A DNA stretch of 64,000 nt from Sinorhizobium glycinis (GTDB lineage: Bacteria; Pseudomonadota; Alphaproteobacteria; Rhizobiales; Rhizobiaceae), in assembly GCF_001651865.1 (NCBI RefSeq), contig NZ_LPUX01000064.1, positions 785,260 to 849,259 of the forward strand, in the 5' to 3' direction. A model generated the notes under the pieces. That model made no database searches and was not told the DNA's origin. It saw only the letters and a program-made list of their open reading frames with translations. Within the stretch, counting starts at the first letter, position 1. The number at the start of each line of letters is the position of its first letter. Of this stretch, positions 1-8,800 are shown one piece after another. Made by a program: the position numbers and the translations under genes.

Positions 1-566
1 CCGAGATAACCAACCGGCAATACGGAGCCTTCGTCGCGGCGACGGGCCATCGGCGCGCCTTTTATGCCGACCACCCGCTCCTCGGGCTCGCCGATCGGCC
101 GGTGGTTGGCGTCAGTTGGGGCGATGCGGATGCCTTCTGCCGTCACTACGGCCTCGCTTTGCCGTCGGAGCAGCAATATGAGAGGGCGGCGCGCGGCACT
201 GAAGGCAACGCCTTTCCCTGGGGCACCAGGTCCCGCGGCGAGGCACGGGCCAATATCGGTGCCGCTGTCTGCTGCACGGGCGATGATCGCGACGGCTATC
301 CGATGACAGCACCCGCGGGTTCCTTCAACGCCGGCGCCAGCCTCGAAGGCGTGCTCAACCTTGTCGGCAATGTCTGGGAATGGACGCGCGACGTTTATGC
401 GCCTTACATTGGAGCATCCGTCGCCGGGGGGCGTCATCGCGTGCTGCGCGGCGGTGCCTGGAACAGCGACGCGCGCCACCTGACGACGACCTACCGGCTC
501 GCCTACGACCCCGACTTCCGTTTTGCAGCCAACGGTGGCTTCCGATGCGTCCGTTCCTCGCCCTGA
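1..566 (+). CDS. FGE-sulfatase (SUMF1) domain protein, 5'-truncated
   Basis: The reading frame is open from base 3 and ends with TGA at 564-566, so the N-terminus lies outside the window. The visible ~187 residues are the C-terminal part of a formylglycine-generating-enzyme/SUMF1 fold: EITNRQY, VVGVSWGDADAFC, LPSEQQYERAARG, FPWG, NLVGNVWEWT, VLRGGAWN and the terminal GGFRC motif. True FGE enzymes carry two active-site cysteines just after RGGS; here that stretch reads RGGAWNSDARH, without cysteine. Formylglycine synthesis is therefore unlikely; a SUMF1-like accessory or binding role (as in NirV-type proteins) fits better. The stop overlaps the start of the next gene by 22 bases, so the two are probably co-expressed. 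The domain assignment is secure; the substrate is unknown. Confidence 0.85.
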   Translation, partial: EITNRQYGAFVAATGHRRAFYADHPLLGLADRPVVGVSWGDADAFCRHYGLALPSEQQYERAARGTEGNAFPWGTRSRGEARANIGAAVCCTGDDRDGYPMTAPAGSFNAGASLEGVLNLVGNVWEWTRDVYAPYIGASVAGGRHRVLRGGAWNSDARHLTTTYRLAYDPDFRFAANGGFRCVRSSP

Positions 567-1534
567 TCTCGGCCTGTATCCTGCTTCTGGCTCGCAGCGG
601 GGGCGCCGAGCCCGTGGCGGCGGGATACCGCCTCGAGACCGTTCATGTCCCCGGCGCCGCCTTTGCCGGGCTTGCCCGCGATGGCGGGAGCCTGCTCGTC
701 ACCGATCTGGCGCGCGGTCGCCTCTATCGCCGCGATGAGGACGGGCGGCTGGCCGCCTTCGGGCCCGTCTTTCCCCACGGCCCGGACGTGATCGGAGACC
801 CGACCGGGCCGTATCGTGCCGCGCGCGTCGGTGCCGAGTTCGTCGTGGCGCAAGGGTGGACGCCGGCCAATGCCGATGAAAATCCGCTCGATCACAGCCT
901 GGTCGCGATCGATAGCGTCGGCGAGACCCGGGTCATCAGCAATGACTTCTGGAACCCGTTCGATTTCATAGCCGCCGACCAAGGCTTCTATGTCGTCGAC
1001 GCGGCGCGCAACAGCGTCGAGCATGTCAGGTCCGACGGACGAAAGAAGACGCTCATCAGTTTTCGACGATTGCCTCAGGCGCCGGATACATTGCAGAGCC
1101 TTTCGCCGACGGAATTCGCGGCGGGCAGTAGCTATGAGGTCGACGCAGTGCCGACCGGCATCGCGCTCCACAAGGGGCGCCTTTACGTCGCGCTCTTCGG
1201 CGGCTTTCCCTTTCTCTCCGGCGCGGGGAAGATCGTGTCGATCCCGACGGCGGGCGCGTCCGAACCGCGGCTCGAGGCCGACGGTCTCAATGCACCGGTG
1301 GCGATTGCGTTCGAAGGTGGTGGCGGAATGCTCGTGCTCGAACACGGGATCTACGATCAGAAGCAAGGCTTCGTGAAAGGCAGTGGCCGACTGCTTAGGT
1401 TCAATGCTGCGGCGAAGAGCAGGAGCACCATCATCAGCGGCCTGACACGGCCGGTCTCGGTTCTCATCTGGAACGAAACCGAGCTTGTCGTTTCCGACCT
1501 CGCCGGCAACCTGCATTTCCTGCGGCGCGACTAG
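545..1534 (+). CDS. Secreted ScyD/ScyE-like beta-propeller protein
   Basis: A 329-residue protein starting at ATG 545, inside the end of the SUMF1-like gene. This start gives a clean Sec signal peptide (MRPFLALISACILLLARSGG) with cleavage expected near residue 21. An upstream in-frame ATG at 380 would bury the signal and is rejected. The mature part has the repeated blades of an NHL/SMP-30-like propeller: GGSLLVTDLARGRLYR, then VPTGIALHKGRLYVALFGG FPF, then LNAPVAIAFEGGGGMLVLEHG. The FPF-containing blade resembles the ScyD/ScyE family. No catalytic residues can be named. Pairing with a periplasmic-type SUMF1 domain suggests an exported two-protein unit, but the role is unknown. Confidence 0.75.
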   Translation: MRPFLALISACILLLARSGGAEPVAAGYRLETVHVPGAAFAGLARDGGSLLVTDLARGRLYRRDEDGRLAAFGPVFPHGPDVIGDPTGPYRAARVGAEFVVAQGWTPANADENPLDHSLVAIDSVGETRVISNDFWNPFDFIAADQGFYVVDAARNSVEHVRSDGRKKTLISFRRLPQAPDTLQSLSPTEFAAGSSYEVDAVPTGIALHKGRLYVALFGGFPFLSGAGKIVSIPTAGASEPRLEADGLNAPVAIAFEGGGGMLVLEHGIYDQKQGFVKGSGRLLRFNAAAKSRSTIISGLTRPVSVLIWNETELVVSDLAGNLHFLRRD

Positions 1535-1618
1535 GAAGAACTGCCTCTGGATGAGGGTCGGCGGCCGCCGGCGCGCAAGGCTCTGCAGCGGCGACGACCG
1601 ATGCGCGGGGAATCATAC

Positions 1619-1813
1619 TCAGTGCCTGGTGCTTGTTTCCTCGCGAACCGCTTCCTCGTGGTACCAGCAGCCGTCGATGGCAGCCGCGCACACGTCCGAC
1701 GAAGCGAAGTCCGCCTTTCGCTGCACCTCGGAACGGCGCTCCTCGGCCTTCCGGGAGATGTGTGCCGGGAACTGATAGATCGTCGCACTCTTGCCGTGAA
1801 AACTCGTGGCCAT
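1619..1813 (-). CDS. DUF2735 family small protein
   Basis: A 64-residue protein read leftwards from ATG 1813, with a purine-rich GGGAG upstream. It begins MATSFHGKSATIYQFPAH and contains CWYHEEA near its C-terminus; both segments are characteristic of DUF2735, a short family found in Rhizobiales, commonly beside glnII. The longer frame starting at 1876 adds residues without family similarity. It is divergent from glnII and shares a ~500-base intergenic region with it, which may mean shared nitrogen control. Function unknown. Confidence 0.8.
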   Translation of the reverse strand: MATSFHGKSATIYQFPAHISRKAEERRSEVQRKADFASSDVCAAAIDGCWYHEEAVREETSTRH

Positions 1814-2320
1814 GCTCTGGTCTCCCGTGAGTCCTGTCGAAAAAGATAGTACGCCGCGGCAGAAATTGCACATCATTTACGCGAATTGCCGAAAATTCGT
1901 TCAATTGCGTGCCGGAATCGCAAGCACTCCCCCCCGTTTGCGCTTGAGGGAGGGCAATTGGTGCGATTTTTTAGGCAGCTGCGCGCAACTGACGCATTTT
2001 GCGGCGGTTGCATCCGAGCAGCCCGATGCGGACGCGCGCGCGCCGAGCGGAGGAGAGGCGCGGGATATCCAGCAAAATCAACGGGGTGGCAAGAAGCTTG
2101 AGGCGCACGGGGAGGCTTGCGGTTTGCCACGAGCTTCGCGGTCGGCCCCTCCGAATCCGGTCTGAATTCGCGACTGGCCAAAAAAAGAGTCTCGCCGATC
2201 GCCGAGTTGGCACGCTTGATGCTTGAACGGAGTCGATCCCTGGTGGTCGAGCACGTTTCCCGTGCAAGACCGCGCCAGGAATTCTCAAACCTCGCAGCAC
2301 CACGTTAGAGAGATTCGCTA
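1814..2320. other. 507-base divergent intergenic region, DUF2735/glnII
   Basis: No convincing gene is seen. Short frames here lack family similarity and ribosome-binding sites. The region holds the sigma-54 promoter at 2207-2224, an ~87-base glnII leader, and a GGTGCG half-site at 1960-1965 that could be half of an NtrC box but has no matching partner arm at the expected spacing. Confidence 0.6.
2207..2224 (+). promoter_or_regulatory. Sigma-54 (RpoN) promoter of glnII
   Basis: TTGGCACGCTTGATGCTT has GG at 2209-2210 and GC at 2221-2222, separated by exactly ten bases, and matches TGGCACG-N4-TTGCW with one mismatch. Transcription would start near 2233-2235, leaving an ~87-base leader before the glnII ATG. 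NtrC/RpoN control of glnII is established in rhizobia, so position and function agree. Confidence 0.85.
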
Positions 2321-3355
2321 ATGACCAAGTATAAGCTCGAGTACATCTGGCTCGATGGCTACACACCCGTACCAAATCTCCGCGGCAAGACGCAGATCAA
2401 GGAATTCGACGCGTTCCCGACGCTCGAGCAGCTTCCGCTCTGGGGCTTCGACGGCAGCTCGACGATGCAGGCCGAAGGCCGCAGCTCCGACTGCGTGCTG
2501 AAGCCGGTTGCCGTCTATCCGGATCCGGTCCGCACCAATGGCGTGCTGGTCATGTGCGAGGTCATGATGCCGGACGGCAAGACGCCGCATCCGTCGAACT
2601 CGCGCGCCACGATCCTCGACGACGAAGGCGCCTGGTTCGGCTTCGAGCAGGAATACTTCTTCTACAAGAACGGCCGCCCGCTCGGCTTCCCGGAGCAGGG
2701 CTATCCGGCACCGCAGGGTCCGTATTACACGGGCGTCGGCTACAGCAACGTCGGCGACGTCGCGCGCCAGATCGTCGAAGAACACCTCGACATCTGCCTG
2801 GCTGCCGGCATCAACCATGAAGGCATCAATGCCGAAGTCGCCAAGGGCCAGTGGGAATTCCAGGTCTTCGGCAAGGGCTCCAAGAAGGCCGCCGACGAAG
2901 TCTGGATGGCTCGCTACCTGCTGCAGCGCCTGACCGAAAAATACGGCATCGACGTCGAGTACCACTGCAAGCCGCTCGGCGACACCGACTGGAACGGCTC
3001 CGGCATGCACTGCAACTTCTCGACCGCCTACATGCGCGAAGTCGGCGGCAAGGACTATTTCGAGGCGCTGATGGCAGCCTTCGACAAGAACCTGATGGAA
3101 CACATCGAGGTCTACGGCCCGGACAACCACCTGCGCCTGACCGGCAAGCATGAGACGGCACCGTGGAACAAGTTCAGCTACGGCGTTGCCGACCGCGGTG
3201 CATCGATCCGCGTTCCGCACAGCTTCGTCAACAATGGCTACAAGGGCTACCTCGAAGATCGCCGCCCGAACTCCCAGGGCGACCCCTACCAGATCGCTTC
3301 GCGCGTGCTGAAGACGATTGCTTCCGTTCCGGCGGAAGTTTCTAAGGTCGCTTAA
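2321..3355 (+). CDS. glnII: Glutamine synthetase II (GlnII), eukaryotic type
   Basis: A 344-residue enzyme making glutamine from glutamate, ammonia and ATP in the cytoplasm. It starts MTKYKLEYIWLDGYTPVPNL and has the beta-grasp N-domain (WGFDGSSTMQAEG), the catalytic-domain motifs FGFEQEYFF and NGSGMHCNFST, and NHLRLTGKHETAPWNKFSYG followed by ADRGASIRVP. Length and motifs are typical of GSII, which is distinct from the adenylylated GSI (GlnA). GAGAG precedes the ATG. Expression is expected under nitrogen limitation from the sigma-54 promoter at 2207. A strong terminator follows directly, so the gene appears monocistronic. Confidence 0.98.
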   Translation: MTKYKLEYIWLDGYTPVPNLRGKTQIKEFDAFPTLEQLPLWGFDGSSTMQAEGRSSDCVLKPVAVYPDPVRTNGVLVMCEVMMPDGKTPHPSNSRATILDDEGAWFGFEQEYFFYKNGRPLGFPEQGYPAPQGPYYTGVGYSNVGDVARQIVEEHLDICLAAGINHEGINAEVAKGQWEFQVFGKGSKKAADEVWMARYLLQRLTEKYGIDVEYHCKPLGDTDWNGSGMHCNFSTAYMREVGGKDYFEALMAAFDKNLMEHIEVYGPDNHLRLTGKHETAPWNKFSYGVADRGASIRVPHSFVNNGYKGYLEDRRPNSQGDPYQIASRVLKTIASVPAEVSKVA

Positions 3356-3372
3356 CTACTCCCAAGCCTCTA

Positions 3373-3409
3373 CATGGCGTCGATCTCACGGTCGGCGCCA
3401 TGCTTTTTT
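3373..3409 (+). terminator. Rho-independent terminator of glnII
   Basis: A 7-bp stem (CATGGCG at 3373-3379 with CGCCATG at 3396-3402) is followed by C and a run of T. It lies 18 bases after the glnII stop and touches the 3' end of the convergent HAD gene. Confidence 0.85.
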
Positions 3410-4184
3410 AACAGGCGCCGCACCGCGCGAGAATCCATTCGGCGGCTGCCCCGATGTCGTCGACGGTCGCGCTCGGCGCCGGCGCAAATCGCGCTTCGTC
3501 TCCCCCCCTGTACTTTCCCGTACGCACCAGCAGCGCATGACCAAGCCCGGCGCTCAGCGCACCGGCGACGTCGGTTTCCGCGTCGTCCCCGACCATCACG
3601 GCGTCCGCTGCCGTGCAGGGTATGGTGGCGAGGGCAGAAAGGAAAAAGCCGGGCGCCGGCTTGCCGAGGACGATTGCTTGCCGCCGGCTGGCAAATTCCA
3701 GTGCGGCGACGAAAGCTCCCGCGTCGAGGCTCAACTTCCCGTCGGCGTCCTTGAAGGTGCGGTTCGGCGCAAGCGCCAGCAGTTCGGCGCCATCGGTGAG
3801 TTTTCGGAAGGCGGCGTTCAGCGCTCGATAGTCGAAGGCATCGCCGGCATCGCCGACGACGACCGCCATGCTGCCCTCGGCCGGTAGGTCATAGAATTCG
3901 GATACGAGATCGGGATGGACGAGAAGGTGCGCGGCTCGCTCGTGCGCGCGGAGCCAGTTGCAGGCGGCCTCGGCCGGCGTGAAGAGCTCGGCGCCTTTTA
4001 CCGGAAGCCCCAGTTTCGCCAGCCGCTCGAGGACGGCTTGCTTCGTCGAGCGAGTGGTGTTGCTGACGAAGCGGATCGGAAGGTTCGACGCGCGCAATCG
4101 GGCGACGGCAGCCGCCGCCCCGGGCACGGCCTTTTCGCCGTCATAGATGACGCCGGCAAGATCCAACAGCACAGCTTTGATCAT
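3408..4184 (-). CDS. HAD-IIA phosphatase, LHPP/TIGR01458-like
   Basis: A 258-residue HAD-superfamily hydrolase of the IIA (NagD-type cap) class. Motif I is LLDLAGVIYDG, motif II FVSNTTRS, the conserved lysine lies in VLGKPAPGFF, and motif IV is VMVGDDAETDVAGA. In motif I the residue two after the nucleophilic Asp is Ala where most phosphatases have Asp; the related LHPP phosphohistidine/pyrophosphate phosphatases have a similar D-x-S/A-G-V. The substrate is therefore probably a phosphoamidate, pyrophosphate or small phosphoester, but this is inference. It is convergent with glnII and stands alone on its strand. Confidence 0.85.
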   Translation of the reverse strand: MIKAVLLDLAGVIYDGEKAVPGAAAAVARLRASNLPIRFVSNTTRSTKQAVLERLAKLGLPVKGAELFTPAEAACNWLRAHERAAHLLVHPDLVSEFYDLPAEGSMAVVVGDAGDAFDYRALNAAFRKLTDGAELLALAPNRTFKDADGKLSLDAGAFVAALEFASRRQAIVLGKPAPGFFLSALATIPCTAADAVMVGDDAETDVAGALSAGLGHALLVRTGKYRGGDEARFAPAPSATVDDIGAAAEWILARCGAC

Positions 4185-4321
4185 ACGGGCAGGATGGCAC
4201 GGCGCCGTGCGGGGTCAAGCTTTGCCATGTCAGGCGAAGGGAGGCCCCGAATTCCGGGTCGCGGCACCCGATCGATCAGTGGGGGGTAATGCGGACGGTT
4301 TGGCATGGCGCCGCGCGTCGC

Positions 4322-4588
4322 TCACGCGAACCGGCTCGCCGTTCTCGCGCGCGCCTTTGCGGCCTCTTCCTCGCGGTTGCGTGGAGATTGTGAAGTCTCC
4401 AGCGAATCGAGCAGTTCCCGGGCGGATGCCGCGATCGAATTGACCGCGCGCTCGAACGCCTCCTCATTGCGTTTCGACGGTTTGGTCGTTCCGCTCAGCT
4501 TGCGCACGAACTGCAGCGCGGCGTCGTGGATTTCCTCTTCCGTTGCTGGCGGATCGAAATTGAACAGGGTTCTTATGTTCCGGCACAT
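4322..4588 (-). CDS. DUF2277 family protein
   Basis: An 88-residue protein starting MCRNIRTLFNFDPPATEEEI, followed by AALQFVRKLSG and KPSKRNEEAFERAV. This is the full, well-conserved DUF2277 pattern, with a near-invariant CRNI start. The C-terminal third is charged and probably disordered. It lies in no obvious operon. Function unknown. Confidence 0.9.
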   Translation of the reverse strand: MCRNIRTLFNFDPPATEEEIHDAALQFVRKLSGTTKPSKRNEEAFERAVNSIAASARELLDSLETSQSPRNREEEAAKARARTASRFA

Positions 4589-5074
4589 GACTTGCTCCCA
4601 AGCACGGAAAGCACAACACGCTCACGGCGATCCATCCTCGATGTAGCACCACCGAGGGCGCAGCGATCATCGTTGAAGGACAGGATTTAGCCAAACACTT
4701 TTTTCACGCGGGATTGGCTTGCCATTCCGCGTCATTCGCCGAACTCGGAGATGCGTCGCCAGTCTATCATGTCGACGAGAACAGCCAGCCTCCGAGCCGG
4801 CTCGGTCAGGGCTTCGTCAAGCCAGCCGATCTGACCGCCGCTCACAGGCTCATTTGCGCCCACGTCGGCCTGATGATCCTCGGGATTGAAGGAAGCTTAG
4901 TGGAGATTGCCCAATTTCGTCGCTTTGGCGGCCTGGAAGATTGGTCAGCCGCCGCCGGGTGGCCGCTTCCGGCTGAATTTGGTTGTGTTTTTCCAAGCCG
5001 CAACTGACAGAGACGTTGACACCGGCCCCGTTCCTTTAGCATTTAGGGGCGGGGACTCAGCAGACACTTCATCG
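4589..5074. other. 486-base intergenic region before the FecR/TPR gene
   Basis: No convincing gene. A 97-codon plus-strand frame at 4714-5007 and overlapping minus-strand frames lack recognisable domains and good ribosome-binding sites. The minus frame over roughly 4735-4900 reads protein-like (ending LVDMIDWRRISEFGE) and could be a decayed gene. The rest probably contains the promoter of the large downstream gene; no iron-responsive (Fur/RirA) box was recognised. Confidence 0.45.
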
Positions 5075-8000
5075 ATGCACAAGCTCAGACTAGGGGTTGC
5101 AGCACTTGTGGTGCTGGCAAGCGGGCTGCCAACTGCGGCCGAGGTACTGTCGCGCGCCGGCTTTGCCGAGGGGTCCGTCATATCCCGCAAGTCCGGCGAG
5201 GAAATCAGCTTCATTGACATCGAAGGCTGGCGCAGCGTGGAGGTCAGTCAGGACCTGCTTGCCGGCGACATTCTGCGGACCAATGCGTCCGGCAGTCTTG
5301 CACTGCTCTTTTCCGACGACACCCAGATGCGCATGGGGCGCAACACGACGCTTCTTGTCAAAAAGATTGGCGAGCACTCCGGCAGCGAGCTTGAACTCAA
5401 GGCCGGCGCCATTTGGGCACGGGCAAAGCGCGGAGGCAGTGGCCTCACCGTCGATACGCCTTCGGCTGCCGCCGCGATACGGGGAACGGACTGGACGCTC
5501 AGCGTGAGCGGCAACGGCGACACAACCCTCTCCGTCCTGGAGGGCAGCGTGGAACTCAAGAACGCCCAAGGTGCCGTGACCGTCAATCAGGGGGAGGGCG
5601 CGATTGCGGCCATTGGCCAGGCGCCGCGCAAGTACATCCTCGTCAATCTCAAGGAACGCGAGCAGATCCTGCTCTATTCGGAGCTGCGCGGTGTTTTCGC
5701 AGGTTTGCCGGCAAGCGGGCTGGGCGGCCGCGAGACTCGCGCCGAACGCGAGCGCATCCTGGCCATTGCACCGGTCCGGCGCAGCGATGAAGACTGGCTC
5801 GCGCTTGCCGAAGCGTCGCTGTCGCACGACGGCCGGGCAGCCGCCAAGGAGGCGCTGAGAGAACTGCGGCGGCCTCTGCCTGCTCGCTTGGAGGCGCGTG
5901 CCAAGCTCGTCGAGGCGATGATCGCCGGACTGGAGCGGCGCTATGGCGATGCAAGCCGGCTCTTTGCCGCCGCTCTGCCTGCGCTTCCCCGAAACCGCAG
6001 GGCATCGGCAATCTATGGCCGCTGGTTCGCCGAGACCCTGGCCCATCCCGATCGGCAAGCCCCGCCGCCGCGCGAGGGCGCCTATGCGGACGATCCTACC
6101 GCGGCATTGATGCAGGCCACGGCCGCTTCCCATGCAGTCGGGCCGGCCGAAGCGATCGAGATACTGCGAGCGGCCGAGCGCCGCTATCCCGAGGACGCAC
6201 GGCTGCCGGCGATGCGCGCCGACCTCGCTTTTCAGCTCGACCGCCGCGACGAGGTTAAGGAGGCGCTTGCCCGGGCCAAAGCGCTTGATCCGGATGAGAC
6301 GGCCTATCTCCTGAGCAATGCGCGCTTCCGCGCGTCGGTATCGAGCGACCTTGATGGCGCGCTCGCCGACCTGAAACGCGCCACGGAAGTCGCTCCGGGT
6401 GACGATGCCGTCTGGAATGAACTCGGCATCATTCAGAGTGATCGCAACGCGATCGTCGAAGCGGATGCCGCCCATCGCCGCGCCATCGCATTGAACCCGG
6501 AAAATGCGGTCTTGTACGCCAATTATGCGCGCTTCCTGATGGACAATGATCAAATCGTGGCGGCGAAAGCGGAGATTGACAGGGCGGAGGCACTCGATCC
6601 CCATTCCTATGCGGTTCTCGCCGCCAAGGGCCGCTATCTCTTGCGGATCGGAAAAACCGAGGAAGGCGAGAAGGTGCTGCTCGAAGCCTCCGCCGTGAAC
6701 CCGACCTATGGCGACAGCCTCATAGGCCTGGCGATCGGCAGCTATCAGCTGGGCGAAGAGGAAGAGACCGCCCAGGCTCTCGACAATGCGGACAGGTTTG
6801 ATCCGGACAATCCCTCGATCCCACTGATCCGCTCCGGCATAGCCATTGACCAGTACCGCGCCGACGAAGCGATCGTGGAGGCTCGCGAGGCGCTGCGCCG
6901 TCGCCAGGCGCGCGGCGGCTACTACAGCGGTTACGACGCAAACCGACAGGCCTCATCTTTTCTGGGAGTCACGCTCGCCAATATCGGACTGACCGAATGG
7001 GGCCAGTACTACGCGGATCGCTCATTCGACCCGTTCAAAGCAACGAGCTACATCGACGAGGCTGCAAGCGGACGGCTCAACCCTTTCGTGGGAGAACCGC
7101 TTTCTGGTCTGGATCGCTTCCCGTTCGGTTCAACGTCCACTTCCTTGCAGATGCAAGGCCTTCTTTTTGATCCGCTTGCCGTCGCTTCGGAGGGTAAGCG
7201 CAATTCGCTCGAAGGGCGAAGCTTTTTTGAAACCGCGATCGGAGCCGCGGTTTTCGACAGTGGTGCGGGTCCAGGCTGGGGCAGTGACGTCCTTCTTCAG
7301 GGCACGAGCTACAGTGGCATACCCTTGAGCTATTACGTACAGGGCCAAATATCGCGCCCGGAGTTCGAGCGCGAGAATGATACCGACGATTTCGACGGCG
7401 GCCTGTTTCAGCTCGGTCTTCGACCCACCCTTGCCGATAGCCTCTTCCTGTTTGGAAACAACATCCGGCAAGAGATCGGTTATCCTGGTCAAATATGGAA
7501 CCCGGCTCCGTTTAACGAGGTCGGAACTCGCGACAATACAATCGGGGGGGCATGGAGCCATACGATCTCTGACCGCAATGTCATTCAGGCCTTCGCTGTA
7601 GCGAGTGATGTCGACACTCGGCGCCAGTTCCGGGTAACAGATTTTGACGCAGGGATAGTCTACCGGATCAACGAAAGGAACGAAGATGACGACATTGCGT
7701 ACGGTGTAAGTCATCTATTCGGTATCGGCCCCCTCACCGTTCGCTACGGTGCGGAGGCGGCACACTCTCAGTTCTGGATCTCTCAGACGTCAACCAATTT
7801 GAGCTCGGGTGCCGTCGAACACCTTGGTGAGTTTTCCGGAGAAAGCAACGCGACCCGCGCCTATTTCGACGTCATGCTGGACCTGTCCCAGGATCTTCAG
7901 TTCCAGGGCGGAGCTTACGTCACTCGGTTTGACGGCGAAAGCGGGATTTGGGGCCCGGTCGACCCGCGGGTAGGCGTCGCGTGGTCTCCCATAGAGGGGC

Positions 8001-8695
8001 ACTGGCTTCGGGCCTACTACCGGCAGGACACCCAGTTCCTATCCAACCACACGCTATCGCCTGTGACAACGGTCGGCCTGGCTCCGCTTCAGCTGCCGCT
8101 CTATTCGAGCGGACAGACGCGCACGGCCGCCTTACGTTGGGATGCGGAGTGGAACGAGCGCTTTTTTACGGCTGTCGAATACCAGCACCAGCGGTTCAAT
8201 GGCCTTACGCTTGAGTACGAAGACCTGCTCTCGACCTTTATTACGTCGGATGGTGAGATCGACCGCTTGAATATTAGTGCCAATTACTGGATCGGCAATG
8301 GCTTGGGTGTCTTCGGCTCGCTGACGTTGAACGACAGTAAAGACACCACCCCCTTTTGGAATTCCGATTTCAAGGTGCCGCTCATACCCGACTACGTGGC
8401 CCAAGTTGGCCTCAGCTATGTACATCCCTCGCGCGTGACGCTGACCATCGCCGAGACATTCGTCGGTTCTCGGGTCGGCGGGCAATACTACGACGAGGAC
8501 GACGACTTCAATCCCGTAGCGGTGGGATTGGAATCGTACCGGACGACGGACGCGGCGATCACCTGGAAATCTGAGAGTGGGCACCTGGAGATTGGGGCGC
8601 AGGTGCTGAATGTCTTCGACACGGGTATAGAAATGGCCGGAGGTCTGCCGTCGCCCGGACGTACGATCCGCGCCACGATCCGGGCGCGGTTTTAG
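5075..8695 (+). CDS. FecR-TPR-outer-membrane beta-barrel fusion protein
   Basis: A 1206-residue exported protein. ATG 5075 is chosen because it gives a signal peptide (MHKLRLGVAALVVLASGLP); the frame stays open upstream to 4907 without a signal. Residues ~30-200 are a FecR domain (AGDILRTNASGSLALLFSD, AAAIRGTDWTLSV, VNQGEGAIA). Residues ~240-640 are TPR-like helical repeats (for example AVWNELGIIQSDRNAIVEAD). Residues ~700-1206 are beta-rich with alternating aromatics and end in ATIRARF, a terminal phenylalanine typical of proteins assembled by BAM. No FecI-type sigma factor or TonB-dependent receptor lies nearby. A periplasmic FecR/TPR section feeding an outer-membrane barrel recalls the TPR-barrel layout of polysaccharide exporters; transport versus sensing cannot be decided here. 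Confidence 0.8.
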   Translation: MHKLRLGVAALVVLASGLPTAAEVLSRAGFAEGSVISRKSGEEISFIDIEGWRSVEVSQDLLAGDILRTNASGSLALLFSDDTQMRMGRNTTLLVKKIGEHSGSELELKAGAIWARAKRGGSGLTVDTPSAAAAIRGTDWTLSVSGNGDTTLSVLEGSVELKNAQGAVTVNQGEGAIAAIGQAPRKYILVNLKEREQILLYSELRGVFAGLPASGLGGRETRAERERILAIAPVRRSDEDWLALAEASLSHDGRAAAKEALRELRRPLPARLEARAKLVEAMIAGLERRYGDASRLFAAALPALPRNRRASAIYGRWFAETLAHPDRQAPPPREGAYADDPTAALMQATAASHAVGPAEAIEILRAAERRYPEDARLPAMRADLAFQLDRRDEVKEALARAKALDPDETAYLLSNARFRASVSSDLDGALADLKRATEVAPGDDAVWNELGIIQSDRNAIVEADAAHRRAIALNPENAVLYANYARFLMDNDQIVAAKAEIDRAEALDPHSYAVLAAKGRYLLRIGKTEEGEKVLLEASAVNPTYGDSLIGLAIGSYQLGEEEETAQALDNADRFDPDNPSIPLIRSGIAIDQYRADEAIVEAREALRRRQARGGYYSGYDANRQASSFLGVTLANIGLTEWGQYYADRSFDPFKATSYIDEAASGRLNPFVGEPLSGLDRFPFGSTSTSLQMQGLLFDPLAVASEGKRNSLEGRSFFETAIGAAVFDSGAGPGWGSDVLLQGTSYSGIPLSYYVQGQISRPEFERENDTDDFDGGLFQLGLRPTLADSLFLFGNNIRQEIGYPGQIWNPAPFNEVGTRDNTIGGAWSHTISDRNVIQAFAVASDVDTRRQFRVTDFDAGIVYRINERNEDDDIAYGVSHLFGIGPLTVRYGAEAAHSQFWISQTSTNLSSGAVEHLGEFSGESNATRAYFDVMLDLSQDLQFQGGAYVTRFDGESGIWGPVDPRVGVAWSPIEGHWLRAYYRQDTQFLSNHTLSPVTTVGLAPLQLPLYSSGQTRTAALRWDAEWNERFFTAVEYQHQRFNGLTLEYEDLLSTFITSDGEIDRLNISANYWIGNGLGVFGSLTLNDSKDTTPFWNSDFKVPLIPDYVAQVGLSYVHPSRVTLTIAETFVGSRVGGQYYDEDDDFNPVAVGLESYRTTDAAITWKSESGHLEIGAQVLNVFDTGIEMAGGLPSPGRTIRATIRARF

Positions 8696-8800
8696 CGCCC
8701 GAGAGCAAATGTGGCCGTCAGTGAGGCTGTGAGCCGCGGCAGGGGAGTACCGAGCGGTCGGCGACTGCCCTTCGTATTAGGCTGACCGCCGTTCAGGCCG

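Noticed and set aside
1955..1970. A possible NtrC site (TTGGTGCG) upstream of glnII
   Set aside because: Only one half-site is visible; the expected TGCACC-like arm at the correct spacing is missing.
4714..5007. A 97-codon plus-strand frame upstream of the FecR/TPR gene
   Set aside because: No ribosome-binding site or family similarity, and competing short frames on the other strand. A decayed gene is possible but cannot be supported.
5090..6604. A 504-codon minus-strand frame inside the FecR/TPR gene
   Set aside because: It has no domain similarity, and the plus-strand frame has a signal peptide and FecR/TPR motifs.
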